Origin: an uncultured Muribaculaceae bacterium
GTDB lineage: Bacteria; Bacteroidota; Bacteroidia; Bacteroidales; Muribaculaceae
DNA: 15,455 nt
NCBI GenBank assembly: GCA_910584525.1
Contig: CAJUAT010000058.1
Location: forward strand, 1-15,455
Direction of reading: 5' to 3'
Below, in pieces: positions 1-5,916 of the stretch (the stretch's first letter is position 1; the number at the start of each line of letters is the position of its first letter). The translations under genes and the position numbers were made by a program. The notes beneath the pieces are model-generated. The model was not told where the DNA came from and ran no database searches. It was given only the letters and a program-made list of their open reading frames with translations.

Positions 1-672
1 AAGATTATCACGATCAATCACGTTTCCTTTTTCGTCAGTCACTTTAAGGTCGAGGTAATGATTTATCTCTCGTCTTACAACCGGAACTTCTCCCAATAAG
101 ACGACCTTCATATCCAACGTCACGGTGATTGGCTGTGTCACATCAGTTACGGTTACTGTTTTGGATTTGAAGCCAACGTAAGACACCTCTATCGTGTCGC
201 CTACCTGCGCAGCTATCTCAAACTTTCCATCTATGTCGGTTGTCGTACCTTTGCCGTTTGTAAGATTCAATACTGTTGCACCAATCAATTCTTCGGAGGC
301 TATTGAATCGACTTTGTTCTCAAATTCATATCTGGCAATGCCTTTGACCTTTGCTGAATCGACACTTGTCATAGCAATGCTGTCCGTAGGTAATATTTTA
401 ATATCGGCAGGCACTTGAGCCTCAGAGCTTATAGGAAAGAGCATGGCGAGGGATGCTGCCGAGATTCCGGCAAGAGCAACGGCTTTTCCTGCAAGTGAGC
501 GGATGCGGAGCTGCTGCTCCAAGTAGCGCACCTCGGCCTCACATTTAGGGCATGTACCGAGGCAGTCGCCTTTGTAGCGACATTCCGACGTAATAAACTC
601 GATGCCGTTCGCCTCGGCTATCTGCCGACGAATCTCTTTCAGTATCTTGCAGGTCTGCTTTCCTCGTGCCAT
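1..672 (-). CDS. Exported protein with Cys-motif N-terminus and carboxypeptidase-regulatory-like domain (3' partial)
   Basis: The frame is open from ATG at 672 to the window edge (224 codons, no stop), so the C-terminus is missing. Residues 1-57 are charged and contain C8 and the motif C31-X5-C37-X3-C41-X2-C44. Residues about 61-83 are hydrophobic and end in an SEA|Q site that resembles a signal peptidase I cleavage site. Residues about 125-185 contain a GATV...GKGTTTDIDGKFEI...GDTIEVSYVGFKSKTV pattern, typical of the CarboxypepD_reg-like beta-sandwich found in Bacteroidetes outer-membrane proteins. The first 72 residues match the upstream gene at 69 positions, while the rest is unrelated. 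The gene starts 2 nt after that gene's stop, which suggests translational coupling. The domain call is from motif recognition; function is unknown. The family usually acts at the cell envelope. Confidence 0.8.
   Translation of the reverse strand, partial: MARGKQTCKILKEIRRQIAEANGIEFITSECRYKGDCLGTCPKCEAEVRYLEQQLRIRSLAGKAVALAGISAASLAMLFPISSEAQVPADIKILPTDSIAMTSVDSAKVKGIARYEFENKVDSIASEELIGATVLNLTNGKGTTTDIDGKFEIAAQVGDTIEVSYVGFKSKTVTVTDVTQPITVTLDMKVVLLGEVPVVRREINHYLDLKVTDEKGNVIDRDNL
457..672 (-). repeat. Duplicated 5' coding module, copy 2 (72 codons)
   Basis: This segment encodes the same N-terminus as 1224-1439. By my codon-by-codon comparison the two copies differ at 3 amino-acid-changing codons and 14 synonymous codons out of 72. 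Homology stops soon after codon 72, where the two proteins take on different domains. The excess of silent changes suggests selection on the protein sequence rather than a very recent copy. Confidence 0.85.
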
Positions 673-674
673 AG

Positions 675-1439
675 TCAATCAGTTAATTTGAATGTTATCG
701 GTAAGGTAAACCAATAATCAACCGCTTTACCATTCAGGATTGCCGGATTAAATTTTGGCAGGGATTTGACTACACGCAAGGCTTCCTTGTCAAGTTCCGG
801 ATAAACTCCACGTATAATTTCGGTTTTTCCTACGGAGCCGTCTGCTTTTATCATGAACCGGATTACAACGCGACCTTGTATGTGCGATTCATAGCATCCA
901 GGAGGATAGACAATATGCTGCGAAATCCATTCCATCAGTTTTTCATCGCCACCGGAAAATGTAGGTCGAACATCTACAATAGCCTCATATACCTTATTTT
1001 CTTGTTCGGGGTCAATAATTTCTCCCACAACAGGATACTTAGTATCTTCTATTTCGCCCTTTTTTATCACAACAGTGTCTTTGATTGCCGGCAATTCGCC
1101 TTCGTCCTCAATACTGTCATTTGCCTCTATTTGTTCAATGGGTGCCACAGGCTCGCCCTGCAATGTTTCACTTGACTGATTCGATGAAGATGTGCCGCTG
1201 CACCCGGACATGAGAATCATCCCTGCCGAGATTCCGGCAAGGGCTACGGCTTTTCCTGCAAGTGAGCGGATGCGGAGCTGCTGCTCAAGGTAGCGCACCT
1301 CGGCCTCACATTTGGGGCACGTGCCGAGGCAGTTGCCTTTGTAGCGACATTCCGATGTGGCAAACTCAATGCCGTTTGCCTCGGCAATTTGCCGGCGTAT
1401 CTCTTTCAATATCTTGCAGGTCTGCTTTCCTCGTGTCAT
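675..1439 (-). CDS. TonB C-terminal domain protein with Cys-motif N-terminus
   Basis: A 254-aa protein. Residues 1-57 carry the shared cytoplasmic-looking module with C31-X5-C37-X3-C41-X2-C44. Residues 63-79 are hydrophobic and are followed by MSGC (residues 77-80), a weak lipobox-like site. A polar linker follows, rich in Glu, Asp and Ser. Residues about 155-252 read as a TonB_C domain (PF03544 type): F-SGGDEKLMEWI, then IVYPP, GRVVIRFMIKADGSV and FTLPITFKL. Known TonB proteins transfer proton-motive energy to outer-membrane receptors, but many Bacteroidetes TonB_C proteins have other envelope roles. The usual Pro-rich periplasmic spacer is absent. ATG lies 2 nt after the radical SAM stop, so the two genes are probably coupled in one operon. 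Domain confidence is high; physiological role is unknown. Confidence 0.88.
   Translation of the reverse strand: MTRGKQTCKILKEIRRQIAEANGIEFATSECRYKGNCLGTCPKCEAEVRYLEQQLRIRSLAGKAVALAGISAGMILMSGCSGTSSSNQSSETLQGEPVAPIEQIEANDSIEDEGELPAIKDTVVIKKGEIEDTKYPVVGEIIDPEQENKVYEAIVDVRPTFSGGDEKLMEWISQHIVYPPGCYESHIQGRVVIRFMIKADGSVGKTEIIRGVYPELDKEALRVVKSLPKFNPAILNGKAVDYWFTLPITFKLTD
1224..1439 (-). repeat. Duplicated 5' coding module, copy 1 (72 codons)
   Basis: This is the partner of the repeat at 457-672. Both copies start at the ATG, follow the preceding stop by 2 nt, and encode the Cys motif plus the start of the hydrophobic segment. Confidence 0.85.
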
Positions 1440-1441
1440 AG

Positions 1442-2083
1442 TCAGTGTTTTCGGATTTGGTAGGTGAATAAATCGAATCGGTCGAAGCCGAATGCTTCAA
1501 GGGTCTTACGGCTTACCCTGCGGTCTGCGTCAGTATTATAGTTCGGTATCAGAGGTAGGCGGATAATGCAGTCGCTTTGGCGTCGGGATTCAGCAATCAG
1601 ATGGAGATTGTCAAAAACAAGGTCATTGCTCTGCCCCGTATAGCTGCGGTAAATGTCGGGATTCATATCCTTGATGTCGATAATCAGAGTATTGACTACC
1701 GGGAGCAACCCCTTGATATTGGCTGCCGGAACATTGAGTGATGTTTCAAGATTAATCTGCCAAGCCGGGCCGCAAAGCCCACGAAACTCACTGATGAAAT
1801 CGGGGCGCAGACAAGGCTCGCCGCCGCCGAAAGTAATGCCGCCATTTGTGGCGAGAAAATACAATTCATCAATCCTCACTTCATCATAAAGCGACTGCGG
1901 CGAATACTCTCTTAATCGGCTTCCGTCGCCCAGCGACTGCGGATTAAGACAATATCTGCAACGGAGAGGACAGCCATGAAAAGCCACAAGCGTTGTCACG
2001 CCGTCGCCGTCGGTGGAAAGACGGTGACGCGCCACGCCTATGATCTTGACGCAATGCTTATCAAAGAGTCGGTTATCTGCCAT
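1442..2083 (-). CDS. PflA/NrdG-like radical SAM protein
   Basis: A 213-aa protein from ATG at 2083; the frame can be extended to a TTG at 2089, but ATG is preferred. C38-X3-C42-X2-C45 in the sequence HGCPLRCRYCLNP is the radical SAM [4Fe-4S] site. GGITFGGGEP (81-90) is the Gly-rich SAM-binding motif. IDIKDMNPDIYRSYTG and IIRLPLIPNYN match pyruvate formate-lyase-activating enzyme-type proteins. The length is close to a minimal NrdG/PflA fold, and no second ferredoxin or SPASM Cys cluster is visible. Family members make a 5'-deoxyadenosyl radical and often install a glycyl radical on a partner enzyme, but no glycyl-radical enzyme lies in the window. The two genes directly downstream share a Cys-rich N-terminus, which makes them candidate partners (inference). 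Confidence 0.88.
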   Translation of the reverse strand: MADNRLFDKHCVKIIGVARHRLSTDGDGVTTLVAFHGCPLRCRYCLNPQSLGDGSRLREYSPQSLYDEVRIDELYFLATNGGITFGGGEPCLRPDFISEFRGLCGPAWQINLETSLNVPAANIKGLLPVVNTLIIDIKDMNPDIYRSYTGQSNDLVFDNLHLIAESRRQSDCIIRLPLIPNYNTDADRRVSRKTLEAFGFDRFDLFTYQIRKH

Positions 2084-2086
2084 ATG

Positions 2087-2128
2087 CAAAATTACAAAGA
2101 ATAATCGACATTAGGTGTGACAAATGTC
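2087..2128 (-). promoter_or_regulatory. Possible promoter/operator upstream of radical SAM gene
   Basis: On the minus strand a TAATTTTG box (plus positions 2087-2094) matches the Bacteroidetes -7 consensus, but it lies only 3 nt before the ATG. An inverted repeat, GACATT (2107-2112) and AATGTC (2123-2128), sits just upstream and could be an operator. No well-spaced -33 TTTG is seen for this box, so the call is tentative. Confidence 0.3.
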
Positions 2129-2235
2129 CCATTAGAGCATGAAAATCAGCTCAAACCGATTAAATCTTCAAAATATGGGTGTTCCCCGGTCAATCCATAT
2201 CCGTTTTCCGGCAATGCCGGCGTAGTTTCCATACC

Positions 2236-2293
2236 GGCGGCTTTTGGGGGGCTACACGCAAAAGCCGCCCCGCGCCTTTCGGCTTGGGGTGGC
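2236..2293. other. Competing GC-rich hairpins between parB-like and radical SAM genes
   Basis: A perfect 10-bp inverted repeat pairs 2236-2245 with 2260-2269 (14-nt loop). An overlapping 8-bp stem pairs 2264-2271 with 2286-2293 with one G-U pair. They share bases and are mutually exclusive. Neither is followed by a clear U-tract on either strand, so these are not typical intrinsic terminators. A role in RNA 3'-end stability or attenuation is possible. Confidence 0.4.
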
Positions 2294-2305
2294 TTGCTCA
2301 AACAT

Positions 2306-2324
2306 CTGCCTGTCGCTCAGGCAG
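2306..2324 (-). terminator. Hairpin overlapping the parB-like stop codon
   Basis: CTGCCTG (2306-2312) and CAGGCAG (2318-2324) form a perfect 7-bp stem with a 5-nt loop across the stop codon (2317-2319). On the minus strand it is followed by a short TTT only, so it would be a weak terminator or a stabilising 3' hairpin. Confidence 0.35.
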
Positions 2325-4140
2325 CAGCTTCTTCGTTGCCGTTATCCATTTCCTGCGGCATATCTCCATCAATATCGGTGCTGATAGCCTCGGTTTCATC
2401 GGGAGTATCGGTTTCAGGAGCGTCGGCCACGGCTTCCTCCGGCTCGGCGGCCTCGGGAGTGTCAGGTGCCTCGGGTTCCTCCTCCGGCTGTTGTGCCGGC
2501 ATGAGCTGAGCTATGCGTTCATCGAGGCGTTTGTGCCGTTTCTCGTACTCCTCGTTGTATTGGCTCTCTATGGCCGCCAATCCCTCCGGCATGTGCTTCT
2601 TCGCAAAAGCGAAAAGCAGCCCCGAGATGGCGTTAGTCCGGCTCGCGTCCTTGAAATGGGCGATTAGGAAATCCCTGCGGATAATCGCCTTGGTCCTGGC
2701 GTTGAGATTGGCGATGACGGCCATTTTCTCCTCGTCGGAGAGTGCGCCGTATTGTTTGCGGTCGGTAATCCCCACGGCCTCGTAATGCTCGCTGCGGAGC
2801 GATGAAAGCAGGAAGAAATATATCATTCTGTCCTCCTCGTTTGTGAATTTTGCCTCGGTTATATCGGCATTGAGGATTTGGGCTTTGGTGTCCTTGATTG
2901 TTTTCTCTATGGCTATCTCCCTGTTGCGTATATCCTGTGCCTCCAGTTCGGCCACTTTCGCCATTGCCGCGTTGCCGTTCTCGCGGAGTTTAAGAGGCAC
3001 CTCCTTGTAGCAGAGTGTCACATCCATGCGTCCCACGCAGATACACAAGGCTATTTCCCCCTCGCTGCACTTTGCGCGCAGTACGGAACATTCCTCCCTA
3101 TGGCTCTGCATACGCGCCCCGTATATCTGCACGGCCTCGGCATATCCCTCTTCCGTTTCATATGCCTCTCTCTGCGGCTCGGCAGGCTCGGTCGGAAAGG
3201 TGTCGGGGCGTGTGTCCGTGGTTTCAATGCCGTAGCCCATTCCGGCAAGACGCGCTGCCGCCGCCTCGTTGATGTCATACTGATATTGGCAGAAATTGGC
3301 CTCGGGGTGTTCATCAAGTATGGCGAGAGCCTTGTCGGTAATATATGTCGTGTGCTTTTCTTTGAGGCATGAGGATTTTGCACATTTCCCCTCGTAGCCC
3401 TCCTCTACGAAAAGGAGCATATTGCAGGTGTTGTGGGGGCAAGAGGCGCAAGCCGACTTGTCGAAGCTATAACGGCACAGCTCGGTGGTAAAGTCGCGCT
3501 CTATGAGCTGCGCCACCTTTGAGGCCGTCATGCCGCGCCAGCTGTTGTACGGCACTCCGTCCTTCAGGTGCTTGTCGTACACCTCGTTCTGAACGTCCTC
3601 CCCGTAGCGGCATATCTCGGAGGCGACGCTGACAGTGATGTCGTCATTGTCGAGCAACACGGCGATTTCGGGTATAAGGGTTGTCAGCTTCATTCGGGTG
3701 CGGATATAGGCCTCGCTCTTGCCCACCTGCACGGCAAGCGACCGTATGTCATAGCGTCCGCTCTCTATGAGGCGTCGGAAAGCCACTGCTTCCTCCATTG
3801 GGGCGATGTCCTGCCGTTGCAGGTTCTCGGTAACCGCCATTTCCTCGGCCTCCTTGTCCGACAGCGCGTCATAGACGATTGACGGAATATCCTCCCTACC
3901 GGCTATGAGCGAGGCGCGGTAACGCCTCTCGCCGTACACGATTTCGTAGCGGTCGGTGTCGGGTATCGGGCGCAACCCTATGGGCTGCAACACCCCCTGC
4001 TGACGGATAGAGTTGGCAAGTTCGGTCAGACCCTGCTCGTCGAAGGTCTTTCGGGGGTTGTAGCCGCCTGGCTGAATGAGCGCGAGTGGTACTGCGGTTG
4101 CGTTGATGTTTCTTGCTGCGTTGGTCTGTGCTGCTGCCAT
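2317..4140 (-). CDS. ParB/RepB/Spo0J-family DNA-binding protein
   Basis: A 607-aa protein. The N-terminal ParB/sulfiredoxin-like domain (about 15-115) contains NPRKTF (28-33), the GERRYRA motif (70-76, the nucleotide-binding box of ParB CTPases) and ENLQRQDI (105-112). A helix-turn-helix region follows, about 116-175. C231-X2-C234-X4-C239-X13-C253-X4-C258 forms a Cys cluster like that seen in many plasmid and ICE ParB-like proteins, plausibly a zinc site. The middle is long and helical, and the tail (about 550-607) is very acidic. It is much longer than a typical chromosomal ParB (about 300 aa). No ParA is present in the window, so the protein may act as a regulator or DNA-coating factor rather than a classical segregation protein. 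The family call is secure; the role is inferred. Confidence 0.9.
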   Translation of the reverse strand: MAAAQTNAARNINATAVPLALIQPGGYNPRKTFDEQGLTELANSIRQQGVLQPIGLRPIPDTDRYEIVYGERRYRASLIAGREDIPSIVYDALSDKEAEEMAVTENLQRQDIAPMEEAVAFRRLIESGRYDIRSLAVQVGKSEAYIRTRMKLTTLIPEIAVLLDNDDITVSVASEICRYGEDVQNEVYDKHLKDGVPYNSWRGMTASKVAQLIERDFTTELCRYSFDKSACASCPHNTCNMLLFVEEGYEGKCAKSSCLKEKHTTYITDKALAILDEHPEANFCQYQYDINEAAAARLAGMGYGIETTDTRPDTFPTEPAEPQREAYETEEGYAEAVQIYGARMQSHREECSVLRAKCSEGEIALCICVGRMDVTLCYKEVPLKLRENGNAAMAKVAELEAQDIRNREIAIEKTIKDTKAQILNADITEAKFTNEEDRMIYFFLLSSLRSEHYEAVGITDRKQYGALSDEEKMAVIANLNARTKAIIRRDFLIAHFKDASRTNAISGLLFAFAKKHMPEGLAAIESQYNEEYEKRHKRLDERIAQLMPAQQPEEEPEAPDTPEAAEPEEAVADAPETDTPDETEAISTDIDGDMPQEMDNGNEEAAA

Positions 4141-4303
4141 AATAAAAAGGATTTAGATGTTTGAGAAATGTTTGTTTTTTGTTTTTCCCTTTTGGCTTGA
4201 AGCCTTGCGGCTTCTCGCGTCCGGGGGATTTTTACGATACATTCACGACGGAGGGCACAGGGGGCGCAAGGCAAGCGTGGCAAGCGAAAAAATACGGAAT
4301 ACC

Positions 4304-4320
4304 CGATTTGACACAAATCG
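4304..4320. promoter_or_regulatory. Perfect 17-bp palindrome, candidate operator or parS-like site
   Basis: CGATTTG and CAAATCG flank a 3-nt centre (ACA). The symmetry is complete over 7 bp on each side. It lies about 165 bp upstream of the parB-like start. It does not match the canonical chromosomal parS 16-mer, but ICE and plasmid ParB proteins use other sites. Function is inferred from position only. Confidence 0.45.
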
Positions 4321-4366
4321 CGGAAGGCTGCCGGATTTTTTCCCGAAGCCAAGCCACAGGCGGTCG

Positions 4367-4397
4367 CTTGCCGCCGTCACCGCCCGCCGTAACTTTG
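4367..4397 (+). promoter_or_regulatory. Plus-strand promoter-like sequence in the parB upstream region
   Basis: CTTG at 4367-4370, a 19-bp spacer, and TAACTTTG at 4390-4397 match the Bacteroidetes -33/-7 pattern. Transcription would begin near 4404 and run toward 4575, antisense to the histone-like gene. No plus-strand gene is evident downstream, so any product would be non-coding. Confidence 0.4.
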
Positions 4398-4443
4398 TGG
4401 CGTAAAATCAACGGGCGCGAAGGCCACAGGTCAACAAACGGAA

Positions 4444-4471
4444 GAATCCCCATGCTCGCGCACAGGGATTC
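4444..4471. repeat. 7-bp inverted repeat with 14-nt loop
   Basis: GAATCCC (4444-4450) and GGGATTC (4465-4471) are perfect complements. The spacing resembles the inverted repeats found next to nick sites in some origins of transfer, but no relaxase gene or known nick sequence is visible here to support that reading. Confidence 0.4.
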
Positions 4472-4511
4472 CCGGATAGCAAAAAAATTGTCCTATTGTA
4501 AAATGGCAGTA

Positions 4512-4531
4512 AGATTGCAGACAGATTGCAG
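4512..4531. repeat. Two direct repeats AGATTGCAG
   Basis: AGATTGCAG occurs at 4512-4520 and 4523-4531, that is with an 11-bp period, about one helical turn. Two copies are too few to call iterons, but the phasing would suit a protein-binding site. Confidence 0.35.
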
Positions 4532-4575
4532 GCCGCAGGACTGATGTCCCTGCCGGCATGATCAGACTGAGAGTC

Positions 4576-4761
4576 CTATTCCTTGCCGGCGGCCGAAGCC
4601 GCCAGCGACAGCTTGCGGAACCGCTTTAGCAGCGGCTCCAGCTCCAGGGATGCGCGGCGTGCGCGAAGTCCCGCCGCCTTGTTGCCCTTGTCGAGCTGCG
4701 AAGAGGCATCCTTCATAAAGGAGCCGGTGAGCTGTCCGATTTGATTGAGTGTTTCCTTCAT
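4576..4761 (-). CDS. Histone H1-like DNA-binding protein (Hc1-type)
   Basis: A 61-aa, Lys/Arg-rich protein. The segment KGNKAAGLRARRASLELEPL (residues 25-44) followed by LLKRFRKLSLAAS is characteristic of the short Bacteroidetes histone-H1-like family related to chlamydial Hc1. Such proteins bind DNA without strong sequence preference and compact or silence it. Chromosomal copies are common in Bacteroidales; this one lies 40 nt downstream of the membrane-anchored unknown in a conjugation gene run. It may coat or silence element DNA (inference). ATG at 4761; size is normal for the family. Confidence 0.82.
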   Translation of the reverse strand: MKETLNQIGQLTGSFMKDASSQLDKGNKAAGLRARRASLELEPLLKRFRKLSLAASAAGKE

Positions 4762-4801
4762 AAGCGTAAGATGTTACAGATTTAGCAAATGACTTTATGA
4801 T

Positions 4802-5341
4802 TCACAGCAGCGGTATCTCAAAGGAGTTCACCACACATTGGGCGTCGCGGTCGAGTATGAACCAGTATTCAGAGCGGTAAGGCGAGCCGCCTTCCGATAC
4901 GGCCTCATACTCGATCTTGACTTTCCAGCCGCTGAAAGGCTTGCGTGGAGCGTCCGGGTCCACAAATCCGGCGAGAGAGCGCAGCGCGCCCATCGCCGAC
5001 ATCTGGCGGCTGACAAGATCAGTGACGGAAGAATCCTCGAAATCGAGGTCACGGAGGCCGTCGGTCTGCGACATGACCTTCTCGTTGACCTTCATCATCG
5101 ACACGGCGATAGCCATCTTCTCGTCATCGTCGATGTAGCAGCGGCCGAAAACGCTGTCCGGCTCGCTGACGGCTACGACCTTGACGGATTCCGGATTGTC
5201 AACCGAGGCGTAAAGCGCGGTCTGCGCCACCCGTACCGCCTTTTTCTGCGGTTTCTCACGCCAGCACAAGGCCATGGCAATAAGCCCCCATACCAGTGCG
5301 CCGCCGGCAAGCATGACGGCGAGTTTCGTTCCCGGCCTCAT
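4802..5341 (-). CDS. Single-pass membrane protein of unknown function
   Basis: A 179-aa protein that I do not recognise. One N-terminal membrane segment (about residues 7-26) is preceded by a short basic start and followed by basic residues (REKPQKKAVR), so the bulk probably faces the periplasm or is anchored there. The C-terminal half has beta-rich stretches (WKVKIEYEAVSEGG, YWFILDRDAQCVV). The ATG overlaps the stop of the zinc-ribbon gene in an ATGA (5338-5341), so the two are translationally coupled. Position within the transfer gene run suggests an accessory conjugation role. Confidence 0.75.
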   Translation of the reverse strand: MRPGTKLAVMLAGGALVWGLIAMALCWREKPQKKAVRVAQTALYASVDNPESVKVVAVSEPDSVFGRCYIDDDEKMAIAVSMMKVNEKVMSQTDGLRDLDFEDSSVTDLVSRQMSAMGALRSLAGFVDPDAPRKPFSGWKVKIEYEAVSEGGSPYRSEYWFILDRDAQCVVNSFEIPLL

Positions 5342-5916
5342 ACTTTTATGACTTTTGACTTGTCAGGGGAAAGGCCGAGCTTGCGGCGGTATATCACGCC
5401 GTTCTCGCCGTACATCTCTATCTCTTCCGATGTGACGCCGGACTCGCATATCTCCCGCACCTCGGCGGCCGTCACAAGGTGTCCCCCGATGTTGCGCCAT
5501 ATCACGAAATCGCAGGGGGCGTCCTCCCGACGGTAGTTGGAGCAGTTGAAAGCCTTTGCGCCCACGCGGATCTCGCCGCCGCAGCGGGGGCAGCGCGCCA
5601 CGACCGATTCCATGGCGATGGTGCCGTCGGCATTCATCACAAGCACCGTGGGAAATGCCTTCCACTCCTTTGTGGCGAAGCCGTCAAGCATGATGCTCCG
5701 TTTCTCCAGCAGTTCGGCAATCTCGGCGTCGGACATCTTGCGGTTGCCTATCACTCCGTTGATGAAGAGGCCGCACTTGCCGTCCTCCCCGGTATTGTTC
5801 TCGCAGCGGTAGCCTTTGCAGGTCTTTACCACGTTGCCGCCGCACACAGGGCAGCGGCCGATAATCTTTGTTTCGTTATCCATTGTCTTGAAATGTAATG
5901 TTGTTGATTCTGTCAT
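5338..5916 (-). CDS. Topoisomerase IA-type zinc-ribbon protein
   Basis: A 192-aa protein if started at ATG 5916, which overlaps the preceding stop as ATGA. A second candidate ATG is at 5883 (MDNETKIIG...). Two zinc-ribbon repeats are visible. The first has C22-X2-C25 with C33/C38 and C48 (CPVCGG...CKGYRCEN...CGLFI). The second has C109-X2-C112, C125 and C135 (CPRCGG...KAFNCSN...CDFVIWR). The CPxCGG...CxN...CxFxIW pattern is that of the C-terminal fingers of type IA topoisomerases. No topoisomerase catalytic core is present, so this is a stand-alone ssDNA- or nucleic-acid-binding protein. The overlap at both ends places it firmly in the operon. Confidence 0.82.
   Translation of the reverse strand: MTESTTLHFKTMDNETKIIGRCPVCGGNVVKTCKGYRCENNTGEDGKCGLFINGVIGNRKMSDAEIAELLEKRSIMLDGFATKEWKAFPTVLVMNADGTIAMESVVARCPRCGGEIRVGAKAFNCSNYRREDAPCDFVIWRNIGGHLVTAAEVREICESGVTSEEIEMYGENGVIYRRKLGLSPDKSKVIKV

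Larger units (their letters stand above)
4141..4575. other. 435-bp non-coding region rich in inverted repeats
   Basis: No convincing gene is present. The stretch holds a 6-bp hairpin (GAAGCC 4199-4204 / GGCTTC 4209-4214), a perfect 17-bp palindrome (4304-4320), a GC-rich 5-bp stem (4359-4363 / 4371-4375), a plus-strand promoter-like sequence (4367-4397), an inverted repeat (4444-4450 / 4465-4471) and two copies of a 9-bp direct repeat (4512-4520 and 4523-4531). Lying upstream of a ParB-family gene, it is a reasonable place for a ParB-binding site, an operator or an origin of transfer, but none of these is proven. Confidence 0.6.

Noticed and set aside
2087..2094. TAATTTTG as the main promoter of the radical SAM gene
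   Set aside because: It is only 3 nt from the ATG and lacks a spaced -33 element, so it would give a leaderless RNA; kept only as a low-confidence feature.
2117..2509. Plus-strand Ser/Ala/Gly-rich open frame of 130 aa
   Set aside because: It is the mirror of the acidic, Glu/Ala/Pro-rich tail of the ParB-family gene; low-complexity composition and no promoter.
4444..4471. Origin of transfer
   Set aside because: An inverted repeat is present, but there is no recognisable nick sequence and no relaxase gene in the window.
4161..4544. Plus-strand 127-aa open frame in the parB upstream gap
   Set aside because: It runs through palindromes and promoter-like sequence, has no family pattern, and its start lies in a T-rich stretch; treated as chance.
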